Source of the DNA: Kitasatospora arboriphila
GTDB lineage: Bacteria; Actinomycetota; Actinomycetes; Mycobacteriales; Mycobacteriaceae
Assembly: GCF_000717275.1 (NCBI RefSeq)
Contig: NZ_JNYV01000006.1
Location: 154,182-218,181, forward strand
Reading direction: 5' to 3'
DNA: 64,000 nucleotides
Of the stretch, positions 46,354-55,838 are shown piece by piece (positions within the stretch are counted from its first letter, which is position 1; each line of letters starts with the position of its first letter). The notes beneath the pieces were generated by a model that saw only the letters and a list, made by a program, of their open reading frames with translations, did no database searches and was not told where the DNA came from. Both the position numbers and the translations under genes were made by a program.

Positions 46354-47607
46354 ATGAAGGTCGCAGTGGTGGGCGCCGGCATCGGCGGATTGTGCGTGTC
46401 CGTCGGACTACAGCGCTACGGTGCCGACGTCACCGTATTCGAACGCTCGGACCAGGTTCGCGCAGGCGGGTCGGGACTGTCGGTCTTCGGCAACGGACTT
46501 CGGGCACTCGAATCTCTGGGCCTCCGACAGCAATTCGAGGTGATCACGTCGCCGAATGCTGCGACCTATCGCAGCGGGCAACGACGACCCGATGGGCGTT
46601 GGTTGGCCACCGTCCCGCCTGATGCCGTCACCGACTTGCGGATCGTGCATCGCACCGATCTGCACACCATGGTGCTTGCCCGTTCGCAGCCTGGAACTAT
46701 CCGGTGTTCGACGGAGGTCATCAGTGTGCGATCAGATGGAACCGTACTCGTACGCGAGGCGCCCGGTTCGTCGAGCGAACACCACTTCGACCTGGTGGTG
46801 GTGGCCGATGGGCTCTTCAGCAACGTCCGTGCTCGTTGGGCCGAAGACCCCGGCGTCCGCTACGCCGGATACAGCGCTTGGCGCGGTGTCACGTCCGCGC
46901 CGGTCGACTTGCGGGGCGAAGCAGGCGAAACCTGGGGAGAGCAAACGCGTTTCGGAATCGCGCCGTTGGCCGACGGACGCGTCTACTGGTTCGGTGTCGC
47001 GACCATGCCGCGGCGACGATCGCAGTCTGCATCGGACGAGTACGCCGAACTGAAGCGACTGTTCGGCACCTGGCACTCCCCCGTTCCCGAGCTGATAGAC
47101 ACCACCGATCCCGAAACCATCTCGTTTCTCCCCATCGACGAACTCGCCGGCGACCTTCCGTCGTACCGACATGGCCGCTGCGTCCTGCTGGGTGATGCCG
47201 CGCACGCCATGACACCCAATCTCGGCCAGGGAGGCGGCCAGGCGATGGAAGACGCCGCAACGCTCGCTGCACTCCTGTCCCCCATTGCCGCGGCCGCCAA
47301 TCCCGATGAGCGCACCATCAATTCGATTCTGGACAGCTACGACGAGGCACGCCGGCCACGGACCCAGACTCTCGCCAGACAGTCCCGCCGACTCGGGACA
47401 CTCGCGCACGTCCGCGGCCGTGGCCTCACGGCCGTTCGAAACCTACTGCTGCAGAACACGCCACCGTCGGCGCTACGGGCGCAACTCAGACGAACGCAGG
47501 ATTGGCATCCACCCGTTGCCGGCCTGATTCCCGACCGTATGGCACCGCTGTCCGAGCGCCGCGAACCGGCCCTGGTGCACAAGCTCAAGAGCACATTGGG
47601 AGAATAG
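46354..47607 (+). CDS. FAD-dependent monooxygenase (PHBH family)
   Basis: Flavoprotein hydroxylase of 417 aa. It has the N-terminal FAD motif GAGIGGLCVSVGL near residues 7-19, an Arg-rich FAD/NAD(P)H region RWLATVPPDAV...RIVHR, the DG-type VVVADGLFSNVR motif and the second FAD motif LLGDAAHAMTPNLGQGGGQAMEDA. A perfect GGAGGAATC site fixes the ATG at 46354. With the divergent TetR gene and the following MFS gene it forms a detoxification-like unit; the substrate could be an aromatic compound or an antibiotic. Confidence 0.9.
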   Translation: MKVAVVGAGIGGLCVSVGLQRYGADVTVFERSDQVRAGGSGLSVFGNGLRALESLGLRQQFEVITSPNAATYRSGQRRPDGRWLATVPPDAVTDLRIVHRTDLHTMVLARSQPGTIRCSTEVISVRSDGTVLVREAPGSSSEHHFDLVVVADGLFSNVRARWAEDPGVRYAGYSAWRGVTSAPVDLRGEAGETWGEQTRFGIAPLADGRVYWFGVATMPRRRSQSASDEYAELKRLFGTWHSPVPELIDTTDPETISFLPIDELAGDLPSYRHGRCVLLGDAAHAMTPNLGQGGGQAMEDAATLAALLSPIAAAANPDERTINSILDSYDEARRPRTQTLARQSRRLGTLAHVRGRGLTAVRNLLLQNTPPSALRAQLRRTQDWHPPVAGLIPDRMAPLSERREPALVHKLKSTLGE

Positions 47608-47672
47608 ATCGCGGCGTACCGCCTGGGCGCCTCTGGATTGGGTGACATCGAGAGCGAGATGCAGGTGCTTTG

Positions 47673-48965
47673 GTGATCGGTGTGCCGGCGGGCCTGCGAC
47701 GGGTGGCCGCGTTGCCCGCTCCCGTGCGTTTGATGCTGGCATCGATGGTGCTGTTCAACATCGGCTTCTATCTCGTGGTGCCCTTTCTCGCCGTTCACCT
47801 TTCCGAGGGTCTCGGCTTTGCGGCATGGATCGTCGGGCTGATTCTCGGTCTGCGCATGGCTTCTCAGCAGGGAATGTTCTTCGTCGGTGGCAGCCTTGCC
47901 GACCGGTTCGGTGTCAGGCGGATCGTCCTCATCGGAATCGCCGTGCGAATCGTCGGGTTCATCGCCGTCGGTTTCGCCGAATCCCTTGTCGGAGTTGTTA
48001 TCGGCGTGCTGCTCATCGGGTTGGCGGCCGCCCTGTTCGCGCCTGCGGTCGAAGCGGCAAATGCCAGCTATGGTGCGCTGCTGGAGCGGCAGAACATCAT
48101 GCGCCGCACCGAGCTGTTCGGCCTCGAGCAGATGTGCAGCCGCACCGGAACTGTTCTCGGGCCACTCCTGGGCGCAGCTTTGCTCGGCGTTCCATTCGCG
48201 TGGACCACCTGCTCGGCCGCGGCGCTCTTCGCCGGGTTGTGGATTGCCTTCTTTCGGTGGTTTCCTGCGACTGTGACAACGTCGGCAATGCAGCCGGGAT
48301 CGGTCGCCCCAGCCGACCCCCGGATCTGGGCGGTGTGGCGGTCGGTGTTGTCGCACAGGGTTTTTCTTGCCTACGCCGCACTGTGCGCGGCGCAGCTGTC
48401 GGCGTACAGCTTGTTGTATCTGATGCTGCCCGCTGAACTCGAGAGCATCGCCGGCAACCAGAGCGCATTGGGCTGGTTCTATGCCGCGGCAGCGTTGATG
48501 GTCATCGTCTGGCAACGACCGGTGGTCCGGCTCGTTCATCGCCTCGGCCATCCCCGGTCGGTGGTCGGCGGTCTCGCCGTGATGGCAGTGTCATTCCTCG
48601 TGCCTGCCGCCGCAGACGGGCTCACCCACAAGACAGCATGGCAATACGCCGCTGTCGCCGGATGGGTTGCACTGCTCCACATCGGCCAGATGCTGATGGT
48701 GCCCCCGATGCGCGACACCGTCGCAGCCCTTGCGGGCGAGCACAATCTGGGCGCGCACTTCGGAATGCTCAACAGCATCGCCGGACTCGGATGCCTGATC
48801 GCCTCCGTCGGAGTCGGAGGCCTGTACGACCTGACATCTGATGCCAACCTCGCGACGGCGCTGGTGTGGTGCGCCGTGACAGCGGCGGTGACCGGCGCTG
48901 TCGGTGGCCTCATGCTGTGGTACCGGCGCCACCCTGACGCCGGCCCAGCAGCGGTTGCCGTCTAG
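47673..48965 (+). CDS. MFS transporter (MdtH-like)
   Basis: Membrane transporter of about 430 aa with 12 predicted segments. The loop 2-3 motif GGSLADRFGVRRIVLIG and ALFAPAVEAANASYG are typical of MFS drug exporters of the MdtH type. Start is the GTG at 47673; a TTG at 47670 is adjacent. It lies 65 bp after the monooxygenase gene on the same strand, so both are probably controlled by the TetR protein. Its 3' end overlaps the convergent lipoprotein gene by 4 bp. Confidence 0.87.
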   Translation: MIGVPAGLRRVAALPAPVRLMLASMVLFNIGFYLVVPFLAVHLSEGLGFAAWIVGLILGLRMASQQGMFFVGGSLADRFGVRRIVLIGIAVRIVGFIAVGFAESLVGVVIGVLLIGLAAALFAPAVEAANASYGALLERQNIMRRTELFGLEQMCSRTGTVLGPLLGAALLGVPFAWTTCSAAALFAGLWIAFFRWFPATVTTSAMQPGSVAPADPRIWAVWRSVLSHRVFLAYAALCAAQLSAYSLLYLMLPAELESIAGNQSALGWFYAAAALMVIVWQRPVVRLVHRLGHPRSVVGGLAVMAVSFLVPAAADGLTHKTAWQYAAVAGWVALLHIGQMLMVPPMRDTVAALAGEHNLGAHFGMLNSIAGLGCLIASVGVGGLYDLTSDANLATALVWCAVTAAVTGAVGGLMLWYRRHPDAGPAAVAV

Positions 48966-49975
48966 GTCCAGATCGGTGCCTCGTTGATCTGGTCGACGAA
49001 CGCATCGAGAACAAACGGGATGGTCAGCGGATTGGGCATCGACACCGCATCGGAGACAATCGGATCCAGCTTGACGAGCCCTCCCGAGCGCACCACATCC
49101 AGTCCCATGAACAGCGGCGATGCCTCCATCTGAACTCTCGCCCGTTCCCAGTTGTCGAACAACAGCAGGTCGCACTCGAGCAACGAGACGTTCTCCGCCG
49201 AGATGTCGACGTAGAGTTTGTCACCGAACTTGTCGGCGATCCCGACGGGAGGCACAAACCCCAATCCCGTCAACAACTGGGCACGCGCGGACGAAGGGCT
49301 GTACGCACGGAGATTGCCGTCAGCCCACCGAGCGACCACAGTGGCGGTGCGGCCGACGAACTGCGGATTCTGTTCGCGTCGTTCGACGATGAGGTTCTCG
49401 GTGTCCTCGACAGCCTGCGCGGCAGCCTCGGGCAGCCCGACCGCGGCGCCGATCCGGTTGGTCACGTCCTGCCAGGGAAGCACCCAATCTGTCTGACCCG
49501 CGGCGTGCAACACCGTCGGAGCTATACCGGACAACTGCCCGTAGGTCGATGCGTCGATCGCATTGTTCACTGCCACAATGAGATCGGGTTGCGCAGCTGC
49601 CACTGCGGAGATACTGAAATCAGAGGTCGCGTTCTCCAACGCTTCGGGATCTGCGCCGGCCACGCGAGGCTCGGCCCACCGCCCGATTCCGTCATCGGTT
49701 GATCCGGTCCACACCGGGACCAACACAGGAATGACACCCAGCGACAAGAGCACGTCCGCGTCGCCGATTCCCACCACAGCGATGCGTTTGGGTGCTTGTT
49801 CGATGGTCGTCGCGCCGTGGACGTGATCGATCGTCACCGGAAATGCGCCGGGCTCTGCAGACACGGCGACGTCCGAATCGGTTGGGTCGCTGCTCGACGA
49901 ACATCCGGCCACCACAACGCCGGCCGCCGCGGTCAAGGTCAACGTCAACATCTGCCGACGATTCATCACATACAT
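48962..49975 (-). CDS. Fe3+-siderophore ABC substrate-binding lipoprotein
   Basis: Exported binding protein of 337 aa, distantly similar in layout to the one at 16866-17846. The signal MNRRQMLTLTLTAAAGVVVAGC ends in a lipobox, so it is membrane-anchored (an RR pair is present). VTIDHVHGATTIEQAPKRIAVVG is the family N-terminal strand and AAAQPDLIVAVN the second lobe signature. The ATG at 49975 is used; 49966 is the alternative. An iron-box-like site stands 32 bp upstream. No transport permease adjoins it. Confidence 0.88.
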   Translation of the reverse strand: MYVMNRRQMLTLTLTAAAGVVVAGCSSSSDPTDSDVAVSAEPGAFPVTIDHVHGATTIEQAPKRIAVVGIGDADVLLSLGVIPVLVPVWTGSTDDGIGRWAEPRVAGADPEALENATSDFSISAVAAAQPDLIVAVNNAIDASTYGQLSGIAPTVLHAAGQTDWVLPWQDVTNRIGAAVGLPEAAAQAVEDTENLIVERREQNPQFVGRTATVVARWADGNLRAYSPSSARAQLLTGLGFVPPVGIADKFGDKLYVDISAENVSLLECDLLLFDNWERARVQMEASPLFMGLDVVRSGGLVKLDPIVSDAVSMPNPLTIPFVLDAFVDQINEAPIWT

Positions 49976-50006
49976 CCCACAGCCACCTTCTTGAGCGTCA
50001 GTTAAG

Positions 50007-50025
50007 TATGGACACCCTAACTTAT
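50007..50025 (-). promoter_or_regulatory. DtxR/IdeR-like iron box
   Basis: On the minus strand the 19 bases match the IdeR consensus at 13 positions, with AGTTAGGGT and TCC in the same phase as the site at 16818-16836. It precedes the second siderophore lipoprotein gene. Confidence 0.55.
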
Positions 50026-50049
50026 CGACCGATGGTCCGGTCAACGTCT

Positions 50050-50694
50050 CTATGACCGCAGGTGAGCCAGCACCGCGAGCACTCGCCGATGCCCGGTATC
50101 CGATGTGGTCAGTCCGAGCTTGGCGAAGATGTTGCCGATGTGTTTGCTCACCGCGGTGTCGCTGACCACCAGCTTGCGGGCGATGTCAGCGTTTCCGAGG
50201 CCTTCGGCCATCAACCGCAACACCTCCGATTCGCGAGGTGTGAGCGATCGGATCGGGTCGTCGGCTCGGCGACGGCTCATCAACTGCGACACCACTTCCG
50301 GGTCCATCACCGTCCCGCCGGCGACCACGCGTTCGAGCGCGTCAACGAACTCTTCGACTTTGCCGACCCGCTCCTTGAGCAGGTAGCCCACCCCCGACGC
50401 ACTGCCCGCCAGCAGTTCACCGGCGTATCTGTCCTCGACGTAGGCGGACAGGACCAGCACGGGAAAGTTGTGCACCCGGCGACGCGCCTCGATGGCCGCC
50501 TTCAATCCCTCGTTGGTGAACGTCGGCGGCATGCGGACGTCGAGCACTGCGCCGTCGGGCGGGTCCGCGTCAAACGACTCGAGGAACTGCTCGGCATCTG
50601 CGACCGCAGCGGTCACCTCGATCCCGACGCTACGCAGCAGCAGCGCGAGCCCCTCCCGTAGCAGGGAGTCGTCCTCGGCGATCAAAATCCGCAT
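50050..50694 (-). CDS. NarL-family response regulator
   Basis: Two-component regulator of 214 aa. Receiver domain with the acidic pair DD at 8-9 and phospho-acceptor Asp52 in AVLDVRMPPT, then switch residues in VLVLSAY and the lysine in LLKERVG, followed by a LuxR-type helix-turn-helix (LTPRESEVLRLMAEGL, then VSDTAVSKHIGNIFAKL). Its ATG overlaps the kinase gene stop by 13 bp. The likely target is the divergent ABC exporter operon. Confidence 0.93.
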   Translation of the reverse strand: MRILIAEDDSLLREGLALLLRSVGIEVTAAVADAEQFLESFDADPPDGAVLDVRMPPTFTNEGLKAAIEARRRVHNFPVLVLSAYVEDRYAGELLAGSASGVGYLLKERVGKVEEFVDALERVVAGGTVMDPEVVSQLMSRRRADDPIRSLTPRESEVLRLMAEGLGNADIARKLVVSDTAVSKHIGNIFAKLGLTTSDTGHRRVLAVLAHLRS

Positions 50695-51932
50695 GGCAGC
50701 TCCACTTCGAGTTCTGTCGGCCCGCCTGCGGGGCTGTTCAACGTCATCGTTCCCTCGAATGCTGCCACCCGGCGGCGAATTCCCGACAGTCCACTACCCG
50801 CGGTCTCCTCGGCCCCGCCGCGGCCGTCGTCGACAACAGAGATGACCATCGTGTTCCCGTTGTCGTCGCCGCGGGTGCTGATGGTCAGGTGCACGGTCTC
50901 GGCGCCGCTGTGCTTGGCCACATTGGTCAGCGCTTCGGCCACCACGAAGTAGGCGGCAGCTTCCACAGCGGCTGGTGCACGCAGCAGGTTCCGCACATCC
51001 AGGACGCAGGTGATCGAGGAGCGTCCGGCCAGAGCTGCGACTGCCCCTTCGAGGCCGAGCTCATCGAGGATCGGCGGATAGATGTCGTGCACCAGGGTAC
51101 GCAGTTCCGACAGAGCATCGGACGCCGCGTCTTGTGCCCGAAGCAGTTGCGGCAGAGCTTGTTCGGGGTCGACACGCAGCGAACGTTCGGCCAGACCGAG
51201 CATCATCACCACCGCGACCAACCGATTCTGGGCACCGTCGTGCAGATCGCGTTCGATGCGCCGCAATTCGGCGGCGTGTGCATCGAGCGCCGCGGCCCGA
51301 CTTTCGGTCAGTGCCGTAACCCGTTGCGTCAGTTCGGTTTCACGCCTGGGTGCAAGGAGTTTGGTGGCCATGCCCGCGATTGCACGTGCCAGCGCAGGGA
51401 TCAGCCACCAGGCGATCACCGCGTAGGCGAGCGCGATGAACGGCATGGTGGCGGCCAGGGGCCACGACGTGACCAGATAGATGTTCCCCACCGGCTCGTC
51501 GGCGGGCATCGCCCACCAGTACGCCGGTATCAACATCGAGTTGATGGCCGCCAGCGGCAGGACCACGGCAACGAACCCTGCGACGAGTGCAGCGAATGCG
51601 TGGCCGGTGACCCATGCCAGGTCGCGGCGAAACGGCGATGACCACAACATGGTTCGTAGATCGCTGAATCCCAGGCGATCCTCCATCGGAGGGTATCGCT
51701 CAGGAATCACAACGTCGGTGTAGCGCCCGGTGCGACGACGCGCCTCGCCCGCCCAGAAACGCAGCACCCGCACGTAACCGGGCACCAGCAGCCATCCGAC
51801 GAAGAGGATCAGCAACGGCGCGATGATCAGCGCGCCGAACACGAACACCAACGACACCAGCGCCGCGGCGCCTTCGACCATCAAGAAACGACATGCCCGC
51901 CACCACTTCGCGGCCTGTTCGCTTCGACTCAT
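50682..51932 (-). CDS. sensor histidine kinase (HisKA_3/NarL type)
   Basis: Membrane kinase of 416 aa with four N-terminal helices in two pairs (24-50 and 112-185), no large extracytoplasmic sensor, a HisKA_3 domain with phospho-acceptor His231 in RDLHDGAQNR and a C-terminal HATPase domain (VVDDGRGG and GSGLSGIRRRV). The short loops suggest sensing within the membrane or through the partner ABC exporter. Pairs with the response regulator downstream; divergent from the ABC genes. Confidence 0.92.
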   Translation of the reverse strand: MSRSEQAAKWWRACRFLMVEGAAALVSLVFVFGALIIAPLLILFVGWLLVPGYVRVLRFWAGEARRRTGRYTDVVIPERYPPMEDRLGFSDLRTMLWSSPFRRDLAWVTGHAFAALVAGFVAVVLPLAAINSMLIPAYWWAMPADEPVGNIYLVTSWPLAATMPFIALAYAVIAWWLIPALARAIAGMATKLLAPRRETELTQRVTALTESRAAALDAHAAELRRIERDLHDGAQNRLVAVVMMLGLAERSLRVDPEQALPQLLRAQDAASDALSELRTLVHDIYPPILDELGLEGAVAALAGRSSITCVLDVRNLLRAPAAVEAAAYFVVAEALTNVAKHSGAETVHLTISTRGDDNGNTMVISVVDDGRGGAEETAGSGLSGIRRRVAAFEGTMTLNSPAGGPTELEVELPCGF

Positions 51933-52041
51933 CGCTCCAGGATGCCGTAACCACCGCGCGAAAACGGTATAGCGGGCTACACCATTGGTTGGGTGGCCAG
52001 CGGGATGGTCCGGCGGCTCGCCGGTTCATAGCGTTGCTGAC

Positions 52042-52812
52042 ATGACTGCAACAGCACCCGTTCAACCCCTGAGATCCTTGTCGCCGACACCCGCGCTGCG
52101 CCTGGACACCGTCACCAAATCCTATTCATCAGGCCGTGGCCAGATCACCGCACTGGACTCCGTCAGTCTCACGTTGCCGCCGCAGGGATTCACCGCGATC
52201 ATGGGCCCGTCCGGCTCGGGCAAGAGCACGTTCCTGCACTGTGCTGCCGGACTCGACCAACCCACCAGTGGCTCGATCTGGCTGGGAGACACCGAGATCA
52301 GCGCCCTCAAGCAGAAGGCGCGCACCACCTTCCGACGCGACCACATCGGCTTCGTGTTCCAGGCCTACAACCTGCTGTCGTCGCTGACCGTGGAGCAGAA
52401 CGTCACATTGCCGCTCCTGCTGGCCGGCCGAACCGCCGATCGCGCGCGTGTGGAGAACGCGCTGGCGTCGGTGGGGCTCGCGAAGATGAGCCGACGTCGT
52501 CCCGCCGAACTCTCCGGCGGGCAGCAACAGCGGGTCGCCATCGCGCGTGCGCTCATCACCCGACCGCGCGTCATCTTCGCCGACGAACCCACCGGGGCGC
52601 TCGACAGCCGGACCGGTCATCAGATCCTCGGACTCCTGCGCGGTGCGTCTACCGATCTGGGACAGACGGTGGTCATGGTCACCCACGATCCGATCGCCGC
52701 GGCGCAAGCCGACCGCGTCTTGTTCCTCGCCGACGGCCGCCTGGCCGGCCACCTCGAAGGACCGACCGCCGAGGCCATCGCTCGGTCGCTCACCGACCTC
52801 GGGCAGTGGTGA
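52042..52812 (+). CDS. ABC exporter ATPase (LolD/MacB-like)
   Basis: ATPase of 256 aa with Walker [11 protein letters not shown]-loop FVFQAYNLL, signature [15 protein letters not shown], Walker [13 protein letters not shown] and the H-loop VMVTHD. This form pairs with FtsX-like permeases that export peptides or lipids or act as sensors for antimicrobial peptides. The ATG at 52042 is 110 bp from the divergent kinase gene. Its stop overlaps the permease start (GTGA). Confidence 0.93.
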   Translation: MTATAPVQPLRSLSPTPALRLDTVTKSYSSGRGQITALDSVSLTLPPQGFTAIMGPSGSGKSTFLHCAAGLDQPTSGSIWLGDTEISALKQKARTTFRRDHIGFVFQAYNLLSSLTVEQNVTLPLLLAGRTADRARVENALASVGLAKMSRRRPAELSGGQQQRVAIARALITRPRVIFADEPTGALDSRTGHQILGLLRGASTDLGQTVVMVTHDPIAAAQADRVLFLADGRLAGHLEGPTAEAIARSLTDLGQW

Positions 52813-55316
52813 CCATGCAACGTTCACGCATGGGCAGCATCGCTGCCGCGAACCTGAGAGAACATCGCAACAGCTTCACGGCCGTATTCGTCACGGTCTT
52901 CTCCGCCGCCCTCTTGGTGTGCGCACTCGGAGTGATGTTCGAGTCCGGGATTCGCGGAGGCGTCACACCGCACCGACTTTCCGGCGCCGACGTGGTGGTC
53001 GGGGCTCCGCAATCGCTCGACATCACCGAGGACGTCGACCAGCCCTACATCGAACGCGCGCGGCTTCCCGAGTCGACGGTCGCCGAGCTCTCGGCGCTAC
53101 CCGGCATCCGGTCGGCGGTCGGCGACATCAGCGCTCCCCTCACCGACGACAGCGGGCGGGCGTTCGATGCGCACGGATGGTCGTCGGCGGTCCTCGCGCC
53201 GTACAGCATCACGGCCGGCCACCCACCGGCCGGACCGGACGAGGTGGTGATGACGGGCCCAGCTGACCTGGGCCAGGAGGTGACGCTGCGTCATGGCGGA
53301 ATCGCCCACGCGTACACCGTTGTCGGTGTGGCCGGCACATCCACATCCGAGCCCGGTGGCCGCCCGGCGACCGTGTTCCTGGACGACGTTCGGATGCAGC
53401 AACTCTGGCCGCATACCGGCACGGTGGCGACGATCGGTCTGATCGGACAGGACGGGGTGGACGCCGAGACGCTCGCCTCCCGAGTTCGTGATCACCTGCC
53501 CGGAGTGGAGGTGGCCACCTACACCGGTCGGACACGTGCGGACGCCGAGTACGTCGACATCGGCGCGGCGCGCGGCGAGCTGGTGGCGCTCAGCTCGGCA
53601 CTTGCCGGGGTGGCCTTGATGATCGCTGTGTTCGTCGTGTCGAGCACGCTGTCGTTGTCGGTCCAGCAGCGCCGCCACGACTTTGCGCTGCTGCGGGCGA
53701 CCGGCGCCACACCGCGTCAGATACACAAACTGATCGGCGCCGAGACGTGGGCCATCGCCTGTGTGGCGGCACTTCTGGGAGTGGCACCCGGCTATCTGCT
53801 GGCCGGTGTCCTGCGGGGCCGATTCGCCGACGCCGGCATCGTGCCGCCGGACTTCTCGCTTGCGTACGGACCGGTCCCGGCTCTTGTCGCAGTCGCCGCG
53901 GCGGTGGCGACCGCCCGGCTCGCTGCGGCGGTCGCCGCTCGACGACCGGCTCGCCTCGACCCCATCGATGCGCTGCGCGAGTCAGCGGTCGAGCCGGAGA
54001 AGCTGAGCCGGACCCGCGTGGTCCTCGGACTGGCGGTCGGGGTGAGCGGGCTGGTGGTCGCAACCCTCCCTGCCTTCATCCCCGGACCTGCGGCGATGGC
54101 CGGTGCCGGGGGGTCTGCGGTTCTCCTCGTCATCGCTCTCGCCCTTCTGGGTCCGGCCCTCGTCTCGGGCGCCATGCGCGTGGTATCCGGCCCGATGCTG
54201 CGCACCGGTTCGGCCGGGCCGGTGTTGGCGGCCGCCAACCTCAACGCCCACGGACGTCGGCTTGCCGCGGCGATCACACCGCTGGCCTTGGCGATCGCGA
54301 TCGGGGCGGTACAACTGTTCAGCCAGAGCACGGTGGCCGCAGCAGCCGAACGCCAATCCGAGCGCGGCACCACGGCCGATCTGGTTGTGACCGGTCCCGG
54401 CGGCATCAACCCCCAACTCGCCGGGACGATCGCGTCGATGGACGCGGTGCGGGCGGTCAACCCGGTCACCCGCACCAAGGCCCTGTTCACGACGGACAGT
54501 TCCGAGGCCCCGACCACCGAGGCGTATCCCGTGCAAGGCATCGACGCCGCGAGCGCCACTGCCACGATGGATCTTGATGTCCGGGAGGGCGACCTTCAGC
54601 AGCTGACCGACGGCGCGGTGGCGCTCAGCCGCGACGCGTCGTCGGCGATGAGCGCGGATGTCGGAGACACCGTGACGCTGCGGATGGGAGATGGCGCTGT
54701 GATCACGCCACGGGTTGTCGCAACCTACGACCGAGGTCTCGGCTTCGGCGATGTGACCCTCCCGGCAGCGCAGGTACGAGAGCACACGACGACCGGGCTG
54801 GTCGACCAGGTGTTGGTGTCGGCGGCACCGGGACGGGTCGACGAGGCGCAGCGGGCCATCGTAGCCACTGGTGGCATGACCGTGATGAGGAGCGACGGAT
54901 TCGCCGGGGCCATTCGGCAGGACCAGCGGGCGCAGGACTCGGTGAACGTCGTGGCGCTCGCGGTGCTGCTGGGTTTCCTCGGCATCGCGGTGGTCAACAC
55001 CCTGGTGCTGATGACCTCGGCGCGGCGTCGCGAGTTCGCATTGCTGCAACTGCTCGGTGCGGGTCCACGGCAGGTACCCGGCATGATCCGTCTCGAGTCC
55101 CTGATCGCGGTGGCGGTCGCGGCATTCGCGGGCACGGTGATCGCCTTCCCACCTCTGGCCGGCATCGCGATCGCAGTGTCGGGCGTGCCGTTCCCCGTCT
55201 TCTCGCCATCGGCCTTCGGGGTCGTCGTCGGCGCCACGAGCGTGCTGGGCTTCGCCGCCATCACTCTGACGGCCCGCCGGGCGATACGCCTCGAACGCCA
55301 GGTCAGAGGCCTTTAG
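52809..55316 (+). CDS. FtsX-like ABC permease
   Basis: Membrane component of about 835 aa with ten predicted helices: an N-terminal helix (VFVTVFSAALLVCALGVMF), a large extracytoplasmic domain, three helices of a first FtsX core, a middle pair, a second extracytoplasmic domain and three C-terminal helices. ALLRATGATPRQIHKLIGAE and ALLQLLGAGPRQVPGMIRLE are the two FtsX coupling motifs. Start by GTG overlap at 52809 or ATG at 52815. With the two-component system this matches peptide-antibiotic sensing/detoxification modules. Confidence 0.9.
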   Translation: MTMQRSRMGSIAAANLREHRNSFTAVFVTVFSAALLVCALGVMFESGIRGGVTPHRLSGADVVVGAPQSLDITEDVDQPYIERARLPESTVAELSALPGIRSAVGDISAPLTDDSGRAFDAHGWSSAVLAPYSITAGHPPAGPDEVVMTGPADLGQEVTLRHGGIAHAYTVVGVAGTSTSEPGGRPATVFLDDVRMQQLWPHTGTVATIGLIGQDGVDAETLASRVRDHLPGVEVATYTGRTRADAEYVDIGAARGELVALSSALAGVALMIAVFVVSSTLSLSVQQRRHDFALLRATGATPRQIHKLIGAETWAIACVAALLGVAPGYLLAGVLRGRFADAGIVPPDFSLAYGPVPALVAVAAAVATARLAAAVAARRPARLDPIDALRESAVEPEKLSRTRVVLGLAVGVSGLVVATLPAFIPGPAAMAGAGGSAVLLVIALALLGPALVSGAMRVVSGPMLRTGSAGPVLAAANLNAHGRRLAAAITPLALAIAIGAVQLFSQSTVAAAAERQSERGTTADLVVTGPGGINPQLAGTIASMDAVRAVNPVTRTKALFTTDSSEAPTTEAYPVQGIDAASATATMDLDVREGDLQQLTDGAVALSRDASSAMSADVGDTVTLRMGDGAVITPRVVATYDRGLGFGDVTLPAAQVREHTTTGLVDQVLVSAAPGRVDEAQRAIVATGGMTVMRSDGFAGAIRQDQRAQDSVNVVALAVLLGFLGIAVVNTLVLMTSARRREFALLQLLGAGPRQVPGMIRLESLIAVAVAAFAGTVIAFPPLAGIAIAVSGVPFPVFSPSAFGVVVGATSVLGFAAITLTARRAIRLERQVRGL

Positions 55317-55625
55317 CTCGGTTCACGATCAATAACAGTAGGTTAAAAAATTGTGCACAACAGGTGACCCGCGGGCCGCCGACAAGGGACAAACAGACGA
55401 CTTCCGCATTACCACGGGCACTAGACGGCGCGACTTATGTTGCCGCAGAATGTTATTGAATCCTTATGGACATCCAAGCCCGCCGACGACCTATGGCAGC
55501 CCTCGTCGTGCGGTGGCTCGCAGAAGCTGCCACAATGTCATCCGGGTTCACACTCTAGAACTGCAGCGGTGTAATCCGACCGTGGTCAACCCGTCCGCGG
55601 TCCAACCGAACACGAAAGGAAAGTC
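55317..55625 (+). other. leader region of the 28-aa peptide gene
   Basis: No gene is seen in these 309 bases, which are less GC-rich than the flanks (AATAACAGTAGGTTAAAAAA near 55332). They probably hold the promoter and a long 5' leader of the small gene at 55626. Confidence 0.4.
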
Positions 55626-55712
55626 ATGACCTCGACTTTCGAACTTGCATTGCTTGACGTCTTCCAGTTCCTCATCGACAACGCTGAATTCCTCGGCGGC
55701 CTCGCAGGCTGA
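55626..55712 (+). CDS. 28-aa acidic amphipathic peptide (small gene)
   Basis: Short frame with a good GAAAGGAAAG site, ATG at 55626 and a perfect 14-bp hairpin 78 bp after the stop. The peptide begins MTSTFELALLDVFQFLID and ends in a glycine-rich LGGLAG. It has four acidic and no basic residues, no signal peptide, and a strongly amphipathic helical pattern. FxFLIDNAEF matches the FYF...IDNAL core of the 29-aa peptide at 45292. A mycomembrane porin-like or surface-active peptide is possible; nothing known is recognised. Confidence 0.65.
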   Translation: MTSTFELALLDVFQFLIDNAEFLGGLAG

Positions 55713-55790
55713 TTCGGTTCTCGAACCGACGCTTGCCCCGATCCGCGTCCGCGGCATCTGCCCGTCAGGGCCGGATCGAACGGTTTGCAT

Positions 55791-55820
55791 CATGCCCCGC
55801 TCTGTACAGAGCGGGGCATG
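55791..55820 (+). terminator. perfect hairpin after the 28-aa peptide gene
   Basis: CATGCCCCGCTCTG and CAGAGCGGGGCATG form a perfect 14-bp stem with a TA turn. A smaller stem TCGGTTC-TC-GAACCGA follows the stop directly. It lies before the GNAT gene start chosen here. Confidence 0.8.
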
Positions 55821-55838
55821 ATTGCCTTCTGGGGGTCA

